Part shown: positions 40,708 to 49,939 of the stretch, one piece after another
How the letters are laid out: each line of letters begins with the position of its first letter
Numbering within the stretch: the first letter of the stretch is position 1
DNA from: an uncultured Lachnospiraceae bacterium
GTDB lineage: Bacteria > Bacillota > Clostridia > Lachnospirales > Lachnospiraceae
Length of the DNA stretch: 64,000 bases
Reading direction: 5' to 3'
Assembly: GCA_900549995.1 (NCBI GenBank)
Contig: URQQ01000016.1
Coordinates: 1-64,000, forward strand
The notes under the pieces: model-generated
Seen by the model: only the letters and a program-made list of their open reading frames with translations
Told to the model about the DNA's origin: nothing
The model's database searches: none
Program-made: the position numbers and the translations under genes

Positions 40708-43425
40708 TTATTCCACTGTATCTTTTTTACGTTTTTTCCCTTTCAGTAGTGCAGCTGCGGCGGCCATAAGAATTGTCCATAGTCCGGGTGCGGCTGTATC
40801 TCCTGTCTGCACAGAATTGTTTTTATCATTCCCTTTGCCGGATGGATTCTTTTTATCCGTGTCCGTGTTCCCGGACGGCTTTTTATCATCAACCGTAAAG
40901 GTTTTTGTAATCGTTCCGGTATAATTGCCTTTGAAGGTAATTGTCACTGTAACCTTATTGCCGTCCTGCTCCTTTGCCACGTCGTAGTCTTTGCCTTGTA
41001 CAAGAACCTTGCCGCCGTCCATCAGGGTCAACTCATTAAGGTTGGTATCGGCGGATATTTCCGGTATTTTGATTTGATTGTCTGTCTCCATATCTTTTGG
41101 CATTATCGTGAATTTTACAATTGTATCCAATCCTGTATATTCATTAGCTGCAGTCACACTGGCTTTCATATACCAGATTCCGGCAGCCGTTGGAACTTCT
41201 TTACTGAAGGTTCCGGTCTCTGAATCGCTGTAAGTAAAGGTGGCTGTACCATACGCTGCGCGGCCAGCCGGTATGCTGGCAGTCTCCCCATATGTCCAGT
41301 CTGCGATCGACGGTGTCACGGTCCAATTATTTTGTTCCAGTGCTAAGGTTACTGATAATACCTTTTCCACGTAATGTCCTGACGCATCATAGTCAGTTAC
41401 ACCCATATAGTCATAATTGGAATCATCGACCGCAAAACGAGCTTTATAACCGTTATTGCCGATTGCCAAAGTTTGACTGTCATCCTCCCATACCCAGCCA
41501 GATGGAAGCTTCACTGTTGACAACAATTCACCCTGTATACCGCTGAGGTTATTCGGAAGCGTAATTGCCGGAGCGTTTGCTTTGGTAATCTTAAAATCGA
41601 CAGTCTTTTCCAACTCTGTATAATTGTCTGTCCCGGCAACCGCCCCTTTCACATACCAGGTACCCGCCGCTGTCGGAACGTTTTCCTTGAAGGTTCCGGT
41701 CTGGGAATTACTGTAGGTATAAGAAACTGTTCCGAATCTTGGAGTTGCCGATGGCTTATTCGCTGGCGTTCCATAAGTCCAGTCGCCAATCGCAAGTCCG
41801 CTGATCCAGTTGTTGTCCGCTCGCCATATTGTAAATTCCTTTGGCGAAGAGTCCGCGGCCTTATAATCGTCATCCGCGGCCACATGGGCTGTCACTCTGT
41901 AATTTCCTGCGTCTGTCGGAGCGCCTGAGATTTTCTCCCATGACATAGTCCCATTTTGCTTTTCCCAGGTATAGGTTACGGCACCGGTGCTGCCGGTCTT
42001 TGTAACAGCCGGTTCGCTGCTGACTGCAGTTCCGTTATAACTCTTATCCAAATCATTGTCAGTAATTTTTATGCTGCTTTTCTCTTTTTGAATTACCTTT
42101 AATTTGACATCTAATGTCACCGGATTGTCACTGTAAGTCCCGCAATCATAAGAATACTCAATAGGCGCCTGATCGCTATATTCGCTTACAATTCCGGTAG
42201 TTGAATCGTACTTCGCACCATTTGTAACTGTTATTTTCTCAGGATTGATCCCTAGGAATTTCTCTGTAATATTAAAGGTCTTTGATTTCTCTTTCAGTTC
42301 GGTCGAAGATGGCTCCGGCTTATTCAATTCCGTTAAATTTAATAAAGCATTCGTTCCTATATTCAGATACGCAAGCGGCGTATCATTGCACGTCAATTCT
42401 TGTAATTTTGTACAATTGCTGACGTCAAGACTTTTGACTTTTGTATTGGTGCACCGCAAATAGGTTAAGTCCACATTTTTACTGACATCAAGACTTTCTA
42501 TATTTGTCCCGTGGCAATCCAAGCCTGCCAACTTTGTATTTGCGCTTACATCCAGAGTCTCCAGTTTCGTGCCGGAGCAATTCAAAGCGGTCAATTTTTC
42601 ATTTTCACTGATATTCAGGCTCTCGATTCCTGTGTTGTAGCAATATATTCCCTCCAAATTCGCGTTGGCGCTTGTATTCAGGCTCGTAATATTCATATTG
42701 TTGAATACGTACAATCCCATTAATTTTTCATTTGGTTCGATGTCCAGCTCCTTGATGCTTGTGCCGCCGCAGTTCAAAACTGTCATGGACGTAAAATATT
42801 CCAGCCCCTTTAATGATTCTAAATCGCTCATATACGAAAGGTTTATATAATTTACGCCGGCGATTTCAGTCTCTGACAGGAAACCATTCTCATCCTTATC
42901 AATGCTCTGCGATATATAATTTCTAAATGCTGCATCTGGGAAATTTTTTTCATTGATTTCCACATCATCAGCAGCATAGGGGGCATGAGCTGCACTTTTC
43001 GATAACAGGCCTTCTTCCGGTAGTTCTACCGTGACAGAAAGCTGGACTTCCACATAATGTCCCTCTGTGTGATACCCCTCTACTTCCACATAATCATAGG
43101 TTTCATCATCAACCGCGACATATGCCGGATATTCGGTAGTGTCTGCCGACAAGACTGTGCTTTCATCCGCCCATGTCCAATTCTCCGGCAGCTCGATTTC
43201 CCTTAGCGGCGTACCTGCCGCTGCTTGCAGGTTCTGGGGCAGTGTGATGGCCGGGGCAGTTTCTTTCCCTGTTTCCGGCTGTCCGTTTCCGCTTTCCTGT
43301 GGGATGCCCTGCGTGATGGGTGGTTCATTTTCCTGAGCCCTGACAGTGACAGGGCTCACTACAGTGAAAACAATCAACACGGCTGCCATTACAAATGCCG
43401 CTACCTGTTTCTTTTTGTTATTCAT
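40708..43425 (-). CDS. Leucine-rich-repeat cell-surface protein with cell-wall sorting signal
   Basis: 905 residues. A signal peptide (basic start, VAAFVMAAVLIVFTVVSPV) is followed by an early ITLPQNLQAAAG module (~60-150), an EF-hand-like DKDENGFLSETEI (~175), about ten ~21-residue internalin-type leucine-rich repeats (LETLDVSANTKLAGLDC pattern, ~195-370), a beta-rich region, two copies of an NNWxxxxxIxDWTYG module, and a second copy of the ITLPxNLxG module. The C-terminus has SVQTGDTA, a hydrophobic stretch and GKKRKKD, a sortase signal lacking the usual LP. It is probably an adhesin or host/polysaccharide-binding protein. Confidence 0.88.
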   Translation of the reverse strand: MNNKKKQVAAFVMAAVLIVFTVVSPVTVRAQENEPPITQGIPQESGNGQPETGKETAPAITLPQNLQAAAGTPLREIELPENWTWADESTVLSADTTEYPAYVAVDDETYDYVEVEGYHTEGHYVEVQLSVTVELPEEGLLSKSAAHAPYAADDVEINEKNFPDAAFRNYISQSIDKDENGFLSETEIAGVNYINLSYMSDLESLKGLEYFTSMTVLNCGGTSIKELDIEPNEKLMGLYVFNNMNITSLNTSANANLEGIYCYNTGIESLNISENEKLTALNCSGTKLETLDVSANTKLAGLDCHGTNIESLDVSKNVDLTYLRCTNTKVKSLDVSNCTKLQELTCNDTPLAYLNIGTNALLNLTELNKPEPSSTELKEKSKTFNITEKFLGINPEKITVTNGAKYDSTTGIVSEYSDQAPIEYSYDCGTYSDNPVTLDVKLKVIQKEKSSIKITDNDLDKSYNGTAVSSEPAVTKTGSTGAVTYTWEKQNGTMSWEKISGAPTDAGNYRVTAHVAADDDYKAADSSPKEFTIWRADNNWISGLAIGDWTYGTPANKPSATPRFGTVSYTYSNSQTGTFKENVPTAAGTWYVKGAVAGTDNYTELEKTVDFKITKANAPAITLPNNLSGIQGELLSTVKLPSGWVWEDDSQTLAIGNNGYKARFAVDDSNYDYMGVTDYDASGHYVEKVLSVTLALEQNNWTVTPSIADWTYGETASIPAGRAAYGTATFTYSDSETGTFSKEVPTAAGIWYMKASVTAANEYTGLDTIVKFTIMPKDMETDNQIKIPEISADTNLNELTLMDGGKVLVQGKDYDVAKEQDGNKVTVTITFKGNYTGTITKTFTVDDKKPSGNTDTDKKNPSGKGNDKNNSVQTGDTAAPGLWTILMAAAAALLKGKKRKKDTVE

Positions 43426-44069
43426 GTGTTATATTGTTCCTCTCTTTCCTGTCTGTGTTCCTTTGACATAAGTCTATCCTAACAAAAAAATCACCCATAA
43501 AAAAAGAGGGTATTCCTACTTGGCAGGATATTCTTCCTAACTGGTAAGAAAATTCCTTGCAAATGTATTTGATAGTGATGTCGGGAGCGCAGAGGTTTGG
43601 TTTGGCCTTTACATAGAATTCTTCGGAAGGATGGATATAAATTTCGTTTTTTATTGTATTTTTTTCAGTACAATCCTTTGTTTTAATTGTAACAATCGCG
43701 TACTACACAAGAATACATCTGTGCGTGAGGATGGAACTGTCCCTGGAAATGCAGTGCGTACTTTCTCTGAAGATATATGATTGAAATATAAAAAAAGTAT
43801 AAATTCTGGGAATTAATTGTGATTATCAGAGGGATAAAGATATTGACAAAAATAAAACAAAGTAAGATAAAATTATAACAAAGATAGGGTGAAAACAAGA
43901 AAAATTATAAGAAATAAACAAAAAAAAACAATGTAAAAATAAATTTGATTACAAAATGCACAAAAAAGTACTGGATTTATAACAAAAGATATGCAATAAT
44001 TATAACAAGAGAAAGCAGAGGAAATTCATGGATGTGTAAGACTGGCGAATTTTACTTTAACATTCATTC
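43426..44069. other. Long AT-rich non-coding region
   Basis: No convincing gene in the first ~640 of the 761 bases between the surface-protein start and sstT. TTATAACAA-type repeats occur at 43874-43887, 43977-43991 and 44000-44010 (TTATAACAAAGATA, TTATAACAAAAGATA, TTATAACAAGA). A TTGACA at 43844-43849 with a TAAAAT 19 nt later is a possible but non-ideal promoter for sstT. The rest is poly-A-rich sequence in which I see nothing specific. Confidence 0.5.
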
Positions 44070-44190
44070 ATGACGGAAGGAGGAGTTACGAAAGAACGGA
44101 AAACAGAGTAATGGTATCATGTAAACTATGACGCAGAGAGAGGAGGAACAGAAGAACCGGACCAGGGTATCTTCTGTCGGTGAAGAATGA
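44070..44190 (+). promoter_or_regulatory. sstT leader with two short upstream reading frames and a hairpin
   Basis: A 13-codon frame (44070-44111) and a 20-codon frame (44128-44190) precede sstT. The second ends in a TGA that overlaps the sstT ATG (ATGA). A hairpin ACAGAAGA (44148-44155) / TCTTCTGT (44170-44177) lies inside the second frame, 9 nt before the sstT start, and sstT has only a weak ribosome site (GGTGAAG). AGGAGG motifs occur at 44080 and 44141 without nearby starts. This suggests translational or attenuation control, but neither short frame has a clear ribosome site. Confidence 0.35.
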
Positions 44191-45428
44191 AAAATTTTGT
44201 GAGTAAATGGAACAGTATCAGTCTGGTGAAAAGAATTATTATGGGGCTTGCCGTTGGTATTGTACTGGGGCTTGTGGTGCCGCAGGCAACACCAATTTCA
44301 CTTTTGGGACAGTTATTTGTAGGGGCATTGAAGGCAGTTGCACCATTGTTGGTATTTTTCCTTGTAATCGGGGCATTATCACAGCATCAGGAAGGCAAGA
44401 AGACGAATATGAAAACGGTTATTTTCCTGTATCTTCTGGGAACATTCCTGGCAGGAACATTAGCGGTTGTATCAAGTTTCTTATTCCCGATGACTTTAAC
44501 ATTAACAGAGGGTGTCAGTGATATCACTCCTCCGGGCGGTGTCGGAGAAGTTCTGAACACTTTACTTATGAACGTCGTTTCGAATCCGGTAACAGCTCTT
44601 TCAGAAGCAAACTATATCGGGATTCTTGCATGGGCAGTTCTTCTTGGAATTGCTTTGAGAAAAGCAAATGAAGGAACAAAGAGAGCAATTGGAAATATTT
44701 CTGATGCTATCTCACAGGCTGTCAGATGGATTATCAACTGTGCACCATTTGGTGTTATGGGCCTTGTATTCAAGACAATTTCCGAGCAGGGAATTGATGC
44801 GTTATTAAGCTATGGACGTCTGATCATGCTGCTTGTCGGAACAATGCTTTTTGCAGCGCTCGTAGTTAATCCGATTATCACATACATTGCAATCAGAAAG
44901 AATCCATATCCACTGGTATTAAAATGTCTGAAAGACAGCGGTATTACAGCATTCTTTACACGTAGTTCCGCAGCGAACATCCCGGTGAATATGAACCTGT
45001 GTAAAGAACTGGGACTTGATAAAGACACATATTCAGTATCGATCCCTCTGGGAGCGACCATCAACATGGGCGGTGCGGCGATTACGATTTCCATTCTGAC
45101 ATTGGCTGCAACACATACATTAGGTATTCAGGTAGATATCGCAACGGCAATTATCCTGAGTGTGCTCTCAGCAGTCAGCGCGTGCGGGGCTTCCGGAGTT
45201 GCAGGAGGATCTCTTCTGTTAGTACCGCTTGCCTGCAGTCTGTTTGGTATTCCGAATGACATTGCAATGCAGGTTGTTGGTGTAGGATTTATCGTAGGTG
45301 TAATTCAGGATTCCTGTGAGACAGCCCTGAACTCTTCTACAGATGTACTTTACACAGCAATTGCAGAACTTTATCAGAGAAGAAAAGGCGGATACGAAGC
45401 GAAAAAAGAGAGCGTAGAAAAAGCTTAA
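44187..45428 (+). CDS. sstT: Serine/threonine:sodium symporter
   Basis: 413 residues, a dicarboxylate/amino acid:cation symporter (DAACS) of SstT type. Start region WNSISLVKRIIMGLAVG and the two re-entrant-loop signatures TRSSAANIPVNMNLCKELGLD and SIPLGATINMGGAAITI are intact, as is the C-terminal VGVIQDSCETALNSSTDV (sodium/substrate site). It imports serine and threonine with sodium. It is a single-gene unit with a long leader and a strong terminator. Confidence 0.95.
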   Translation: MKNFVSKWNSISLVKRIIMGLAVGIVLGLVVPQATPISLLGQLFVGALKAVAPLLVFFLVIGALSQHQEGKKTNMKTVIFLYLLGTFLAGTLAVVSSFLFPMTLTLTEGVSDITPPGGVGEVLNTLLMNVVSNPVTALSEANYIGILAWAVLLGIALRKANEGTKRAIGNISDAISQAVRWIINCAPFGVMGLVFKTISEQGIDALLSYGRLIMLLVGTMLFAALVVNPIITYIAIRKNPYPLVLKCLKDSGITAFFTRSSAANIPVNMNLCKELGLDKDTYSVSIPLGATINMGGAAITISILTLAATHTLGIQVDIATAIILSVLSAVSACGASGVAGGSLLLVPLACSLFGIPNDIAMQVVGVGFIVGVIQDSCETALNSSTDVLYTAIAELYQRRKGGYEAKKESVEKA

Positions 45429-45454
45429 TATTCTGGAGAGAATAAGTATAGAAG

Positions 45455-45495
45455 AGACAGTTTCAATAGTAGTTTGATTGAAACTGTCTTTTTTT
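45455..45495 (+). terminator. Intrinsic terminator after sstT
   Basis: AGACAGTTTCAAT (45455-45467) pairs with ATTGAAACTGTCT (45477-45489), followed by a T-run of seven. Confidence 0.93.
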
Positions 45496-45536
45496 GTTTC
45501 TTTACATATATTTACATAAGGCTTAACGGAAATCAG

Positions 45537-45565
45537 TTGTGGCACTTCCGAAATCCAGGTATAAT
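45537..45565 (+). promoter_or_regulatory. Promoter for the MFS/UMF1 transporter gene
   Basis: TTGTGG (45537-45542), 17-nt spacer, TATAAT (45560-45565), ~50 nt before the start. Confidence 0.6.
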
Positions 45566-45615
45566 AAATATAGAACAGCTGTCAGAAATGCCAGAGAAAA
45601 ACAGGAGGAACGGAT

Positions 45616-46851
45616 ATGAAATTTAAACTGACTGCGCTTGAGAAAAAATGGGTCATGTACGATGTGGGAAATTCTGCATTTACGTTACTGATTGCTACAA
45701 TTATGCCGATTTATTTTAATTATCTTGCAGGACATGCAGGGATTTCAGATGTGAATTATCTGGCATACTGGGGATATGCGACTTCTGCCGCCACTGTGAT
45801 TGTTGCGGTCCTGGGCCCGGTATTGGGGACGGCGTCTGACCACAAAGGTGCGAGAAAAAAGATTTTTACATTTTTTCTGATTGCCGGTGTGATCGGATGT
45901 GTGGTACTTGGACTGATGAGTTCATGGGTATGGTTCCTTGTTCTGTTCGTGTTCGCAAAAGCTGCGTATTCTTTGAGCCTTGTACTTTATGATTCCATGC
46001 TTACGGATGTGACAACCGAGGAAAGGATGGATGAGGTTTCTTCCCAGGGATTTGCGTGGGGATATATCGGCAGCTGTGTTCCTTTTGTGATCAGTCTTCT
46101 GCTTGTACTTTTTTACGATAAAATCGGAATCAGCATGAGGATGGCAATGTGTGCCGCGTTTATCATCATTGCGGCCTGGTGGTTTGGCTTTACGGTTCCG
46201 CTTCTTAGATCCTACCGTCAGACCTATTATGTTGAGTCAGGCGATAATACTGTAAGTGCAAGCTTTCGGAGGCTTGCGGGAGTATTTGGAGAATTGAAGA
46301 AAAATAAAAAAGTCCTGTTTTTTCTGATTGCGTTTTTCTTCTATATTGACGGCGTGTACACGATCATTGATATGGCGACTGCTTACGGCACAGCGCTTGG
46401 GCTTGATACTACCGGGCTTCTTCTTGCACTCCTTCTGACACAGGTAGTCGCATTTCCCTTTGCATTGTTCTTTGGAAGACTGTCCAGAAAAGTGAAACCG
46501 TCCATATTGATTACTGTCTGTGTAACAGCTTATCTTGGGATTGCACTGTATGGAATCGGTCTTGACAAGCAGTATGAATTCTGGATTCTTGCAGTATGTG
46601 TAGGGATGTTTCAGGGAACTGTCCAGGCGATGTCGCGGTCATATTATGCGAAAATTATACCTGCAGAGAAATCCGGAGAGTATTTTGGAATATATGATAT
46701 CTGCGGGAAAGGAGCGTCTTTCGCGGGAACGATGATTGTATCGGCGGTCAGCCAGATTACAGGGAGTGTGAATCTGGGAGTCGGGGCATTGTCCGTGATG
46801 TTTATTCTGGGGCTTTTCTTTTTCAGGATTGCAGTGAAAATAGAAAAATAG
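45616..46851 (+). CDS. UMF1/Atg22-family major facilitator transporter
   Basis: 411 residues with ~12 hydrophobic helices. The N-terminal EKKWVMYDVGNSAFTLLIAT (YDxxNSAF) and the cytoplasmic loop GTASDHKGARKK are signature features of the UMF1 group, and GYIGSCVPFVISL and MSRSYYAKIIPAEKSGEYFG also fit. Proteins of this group are often linked to amino acid or metabolite export; no substrate can be named. ACAGGAGGAA precedes the ATG. Confidence 0.87.
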   Translation: MKFKLTALEKKWVMYDVGNSAFTLLIATIMPIYFNYLAGHAGISDVNYLAYWGYATSAATVIVAVLGPVLGTASDHKGARKKIFTFFLIAGVIGCVVLGLMSSWVWFLVLFVFAKAAYSLSLVLYDSMLTDVTTEERMDEVSSQGFAWGYIGSCVPFVISLLLVLFYDKIGISMRMAMCAAFIIIAAWWFGFTVPLLRSYRQTYYVESGDNTVSASFRRLAGVFGELKKNKKVLFFLIAFFFYIDGVYTIIDMATAYGTALGLDTTGLLLALLLTQVVAFPFALFFGRLSRKVKPSILITVCVTAYLGIALYGIGLDKQYEFWILAVCVGMFQGTVQAMSRSYYAKIIPAEKSGEYFGIYDICGKGASFAGTMIVSAVSQITGSVNLGVGALSVMFILGLFFFRIAVKIEK

Positions 46852-46983
46852 CACAAAATTATTCTGATAATAATAAAAAAATATATAATTTGACCAACAT
46901 TTTGTGGAAAAAGATATAAAAACAATGTATAATGGAGACAAGAACATACGGAAAAGAAATTCAAAGGAAAGGAGTTGTTTGTG

Positions 46984-47610
46984 ATGACGAATCATACAAT
47001 TATAACGATCGGAAGACAATTTGGAAGCGGCGGTCACGAGATTGGCAATTGTCTGGCTGAGAGGCTCAACCTTCCGCTGTATGACAAGAATCTGGTAAAG
47101 ATGGCGGCAGAAAAAATGAAAATCAGTGAAGAAGAGGCACAATCTGTAGATGAGACGGCGCTGAATAAGTTCCTTGCATCTTATGTAGTGGCACCGACAG
47201 ACTACATGGTATATGTCAACACCGAAGATTTTGCCCGTCCGCTCAGTGACCGGATGTACCGGGTGCAGACAGAGATTATCAGGAAGCTGGCTGAACAGGG
47301 ACCATGTGTCATTGTAGGAAGGTGTGCAGACTACATTCTCAGGGATAATGAGAATTGTATCAACGCTTTTATCTGCGCATCCAAAGAAGACCGCGTAAAG
47401 AGAATTGTAAGACTTTATGACATGACGGAAAAAGAGGCAGCAAGTAAGATCAAGAGAGTTGACAGGGAAAGAAGATATTATTATGAGACACATACAGGAA
47501 TGGATTGGGGCAGCATAGATTCTCATCAGATTCTTCTCAATGCCAGCATGCTTGGAAGGGATAAGATCGTAGATATTCTGGCAGCAATGTATGAGATGAA
47601 CGCAAGATGA
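46984..47610 (+). CDS. Cytidylate kinase-like protein
   Basis: 208 residues from the ATG with AAGGAG 9 nt upstream. It begins HTIITIGRQFGSGGHEIG, the modified P-loop of the cytidylate kinase-like (Cytidylate_kin2) family; VIVGRCADYILRD and the lid-like KIKRVDRERRYYYETHTG follow. These are widespread in clostridia and distinct from the housekeeping Cmk; the true phosphate acceptor is not known. Confidence 0.85.
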   Translation: MTNHTIITIGRQFGSGGHEIGNCLAERLNLPLYDKNLVKMAAEKMKISEEEAQSVDETALNKFLASYVVAPTDYMVYVNTEDFARPLSDRMYRVQTEIIRKLAEQGPCVIVGRCADYILRDNENCINAFICASKEDRVKRIVRLYDMTEKEAASKIKRVDRERRYYYETHTGMDWGSIDSHQILLNASMLGRDKIVDILAAMYEMNAR

Positions 47611-47661
47611 AGATGACAGAGTTAAAGAAATACAGATCGGAGATGACAGTCAGTGAACCGT

Positions 47662-47701
47662 AGTACTGCAGGCAGTGATGATAGTGCCTGCAGTACTTTT
47701 A
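47662..47701. terminator. Bidirectional intrinsic terminator
   Basis: AGTACTGCAGGCA (47662-47674) pairs exactly with TGCCTGCAGTACT (47685-47697), loop 10 nt, then TTTT. It separates the convergent kinase-like and membrane-protein genes. Confidence 0.88.
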
Positions 47702-47703
47702 CG

Positions 47704-48300
47704 TTATTCGTCTTTTTTATCATCTTTGCTGTGGTTATGCGGTTTTTTCCAGAGCCACAGGCCCGCCAGGGCACCGATGATATACAGGATGTTCACGAGA
47801 ATTGCCGGATTGTCTTTCAGAAAGTAGACAACAAGAACGACACTGGCAAGTGCTGCCGCAAGCTCAAATGCAGTCAGGATGCGTTTTTCACGTTCCTCTT
47901 TAAAATGCTGCGTTCTTGCCTCTCTGGAGCCTTCCAGATATTCTGTGATGTGATCCTCCGTTATTCTGGACGCGATTTCGTCCGCCGGTGAAAAGGCTTT
48001 GGAATGTTCAGCAAGATCTTTCTTCACAGCGTGGAAAGCTTCGGATTTCTCTTCTTCGGTAAAATGCCGGTGGACGGGAATGTGTACTTCTTTTTCAGGT
48101 TCTCCGATGTTGTCCGCAGGCGCCTCTGTTTCCTTAAGTTCGGTGAATTCCCCGTTTTTTATATCTGACGGATCAGAGGGATCTTCACAGACTGAAATGG
48201 AAGGAGTCTCTGTGAGTATGAATGGCTGTTTTCCGGCAGGGATTGCTTCCGGTGTATGGTCAGTATCTTCTGGAATAACTTCTTTGATTATTTCCGACAT
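47704..48300 (-). CDS. Uncharacterised membrane protein with acidic N-terminal region
   Basis: 198 residues from an ATG with GGAGG 8 nt upstream. The first ~110 residues are acidic and Pro/Ser-rich, probably disordered, with a segment HFTEEEKSEAFHAVKKDLAEHS. The C-terminal part has two hydrophobic helices (AFELAAALASVVLVVYFL and VNILYIIGALAGLWLW) and a His/Lys/Asp-rich tail. No family recognised. Neighbouring genes give no functional clue. Confidence 0.7.
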   Translation of the reverse strand: MSEIIKEVIPEDTDHTPEAIPAGKQPFILTETPSISVCEDPSDPSDIKNGEFTELKETEAPADNIGEPEKEVHIPVHRHFTEEEKSEAFHAVKKDLAEHSKAFSPADEIASRITEDHITEYLEGSREARTQHFKEEREKRILTAFELAAALASVVLVVYFLKDNPAILVNILYIIGALAGLWLWKKPHNHSKDDKKDE

Positions 48301-48506
48301 CTTTTGTACCTCCAATATTAGGATCGTAATCTGTTATGGTATTATCATATCAGCTTTCCGAAGGGATTTCAATGAATTCCTTCTTTACGGGCTTTGGTGT
48401 ATCGTGCTAAACTAATACTGACAGCCTCGGCAAAGACGGCGCTTAAAGGTGCACATTTTGGCGGGGCAGGATAACACAGAGATGAGATAAGAAAGGAAGA
48501 ATAGAC

Positions 48507-49916
48507 ATGGGCGGATTTTTTGGAGTAGCTTCAAAAACGAATTGTACTTTGGAATTGTTTTACGGAGTTGACTATCATTCCCATCTGGGGACAAGAAGAG
48601 GAGGAATGGCAACTCACGGGGCAAACGGATTTAACAGAGCAATTCACAACATTGAAAACTCACCGTTTCGTACAAAGTTTGAGCGGGATGTAGATGAACT
48701 TGTCGGCAATCTGGGGATTGGATGTATCTCTGATTATGAACCGCAGCCTCTGCTTGTACAGTCGCACCTTGGAAGTTTCGCAATTACGACAGTCGGAAAG
48801 ATTAACAATATGGACGAGCTGCTTGAAAGTGTATATGAGAATGGGCATACACATTTTCAGGAAATGAGCGGCGGACAGATCAACGCGACAGAGCTGGTGG
48901 CATCGCTGATCTGCAAGAAGGATACGATTGTGGAAGGGATTCAGTATGTGCAGGAGATTGTCGATGGTTCCATGACACTTCTTTTGATGACAGAAAACGG
49001 GCTTTATGCAGCCAGAGACCGTTATGGAAGAACACCGCTTGTGATCGGCAGAAAAGAAGATGCTTTCTGTGTTTCTTTTGAGAGTTTCGCATATATTAAT
49101 CTAGGATACGCCGACTACAAGGAACTTGGACCGGCAGAGATCGTGTTTATCACACCGGAGAGTGTGGAAGTGATGAGTCCTGCGAGAGAAGAGATGAAGA
49201 TCTGCTCCTTCCTCTGGGTTTATTATGGATATCCGACTTCGGCATACGAAGGCGTGAATGTAGAAGAGATGCGTTATAAATGCGGAAGCATGCTGGCAAA
49301 AAGAGATGAAGGCCTCGTAGACCCTGATGTGGTTGCAGGTGTTCCGGACTCCGGGATTGCCCATGCGATTGGATACGCCAATGAGTCAGGAATCCCATAT
49401 GCCCGCCCGTTTATAAAATACACACCGACATGGCCCCGTTCTTTCATGCCTCAGAACCAGAACCAGAGAAATCTGATCGCAAAGATGAAACTGATCCCGG
49501 TAAAGGCATTGATTGAAAATAAAAAACTTTTGTTAATTGACGACTCTATTGTCCGCGGAACGCAGCTGCGTGAGACGACAGAATTCCTTTATCAAAGCGG
49601 AGCAAAAGAAGTGCATGTCCGCCCGGCATGTCCGCCGCTTCTCTTTGGATGTAAATATCTGAACTTCTCACGTTCCAAATCAGAACTGGATCTGATCACA
49701 CGGAAAATTATCCAGGAGAGAGAAGGAGACAATGCAGTCAACGTCCTTTCTGAGTACGCAGATCCGTGCAGCCAGAGATACGAAGATATGCTTGAAGCCA
49801 TCAGAAAACAGCAGAACTTTACGACACTGAGATATCACAGACTGGATGACCTGGTGGAATCCATTGGAATCTCTCCGTGTAAACTGTGTACTTATTGTTT
49901 CAACGGAAAAGAATAA
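48507..49916 (+). CDS. PRPP amidotransferase (PurF)-like protein with degenerate glutaminase site
   Basis: 469 residues. The C-terminal phosphoribosyltransferase half is intact: VAGVPDSGIAHAIGYA, PRPP loop LLIDDSIVRGTQLRET, and late cysteines (RPACPPLLFGC, CKLCTYC) as in iron-sulfur PurF proteins. The N-terminal Ntn domain is altered. It starts MGGFFGV where active PurF has Cys in MCGIVG-type sequence; NLGIGCISD replaces the glutamine-binding GHxRY segment; and TTVGKINN replaces the HNGN segment. It may use free ammonia or have another role. The start is fixed by GAAAGGAAG upstream, and no Cys-bearing upstream extension is seen. Confidence 0.85.
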   Translation: MGGFFGVASKTNCTLELFYGVDYHSHLGTRRGGMATHGANGFNRAIHNIENSPFRTKFERDVDELVGNLGIGCISDYEPQPLLVQSHLGSFAITTVGKINNMDELLESVYENGHTHFQEMSGGQINATELVASLICKKDTIVEGIQYVQEIVDGSMTLLLMTENGLYAARDRYGRTPLVIGRKEDAFCVSFESFAYINLGYADYKELGPAEIVFITPESVEVMSPAREEMKICSFLWVYYGYPTSAYEGVNVEEMRYKCGSMLAKRDEGLVDPDVVAGVPDSGIAHAIGYANESGIPYARPFIKYTPTWPRSFMPQNQNQRNLIAKMKLIPVKALIENKKLLLIDDSIVRGTQLRETTEFLYQSGAKEVHVRPACPPLLFGCKYLNFSRSKSELDLITRKIIQEREGDNAVNVLSEYADPCSQRYEDMLEAIRKQQNFTTLRYHRLDDLVESIGISPCKLCTYCFNGKE

Positions 49917-49939
49917 TCGTTTTATTAATACGGGATTGT

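Noticed and set aside
42200..42850. Repetitive sequence inside the surface-protein gene as a possible CRISPR-like array
   Set aside because: The periodicity (~63 bp) is explained by ~21-residue leucine-rich repeats in frame; repeats are degenerate and there are no spacers.
43683..43898. 71-codon minus-strand frame in the long non-coding region
   Set aside because: AT-driven, hydrophobic by composition, no ribosome site and no neighbours to support it.
46639..47526. 295-codon minus-strand frame opposite the MFS and kinase-like genes
   Set aside because: Spans two well-supported plus-strand genes and their gap; no coding features.
48316..48506. Possible purine or ZTP riboswitch before the PurF-like gene
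   Set aside because: The region has some GC-rich segments (GGCAAAGACGG, GGCGGGGCAGG), but I could not fit a known riboswitch core or a terminator stem.
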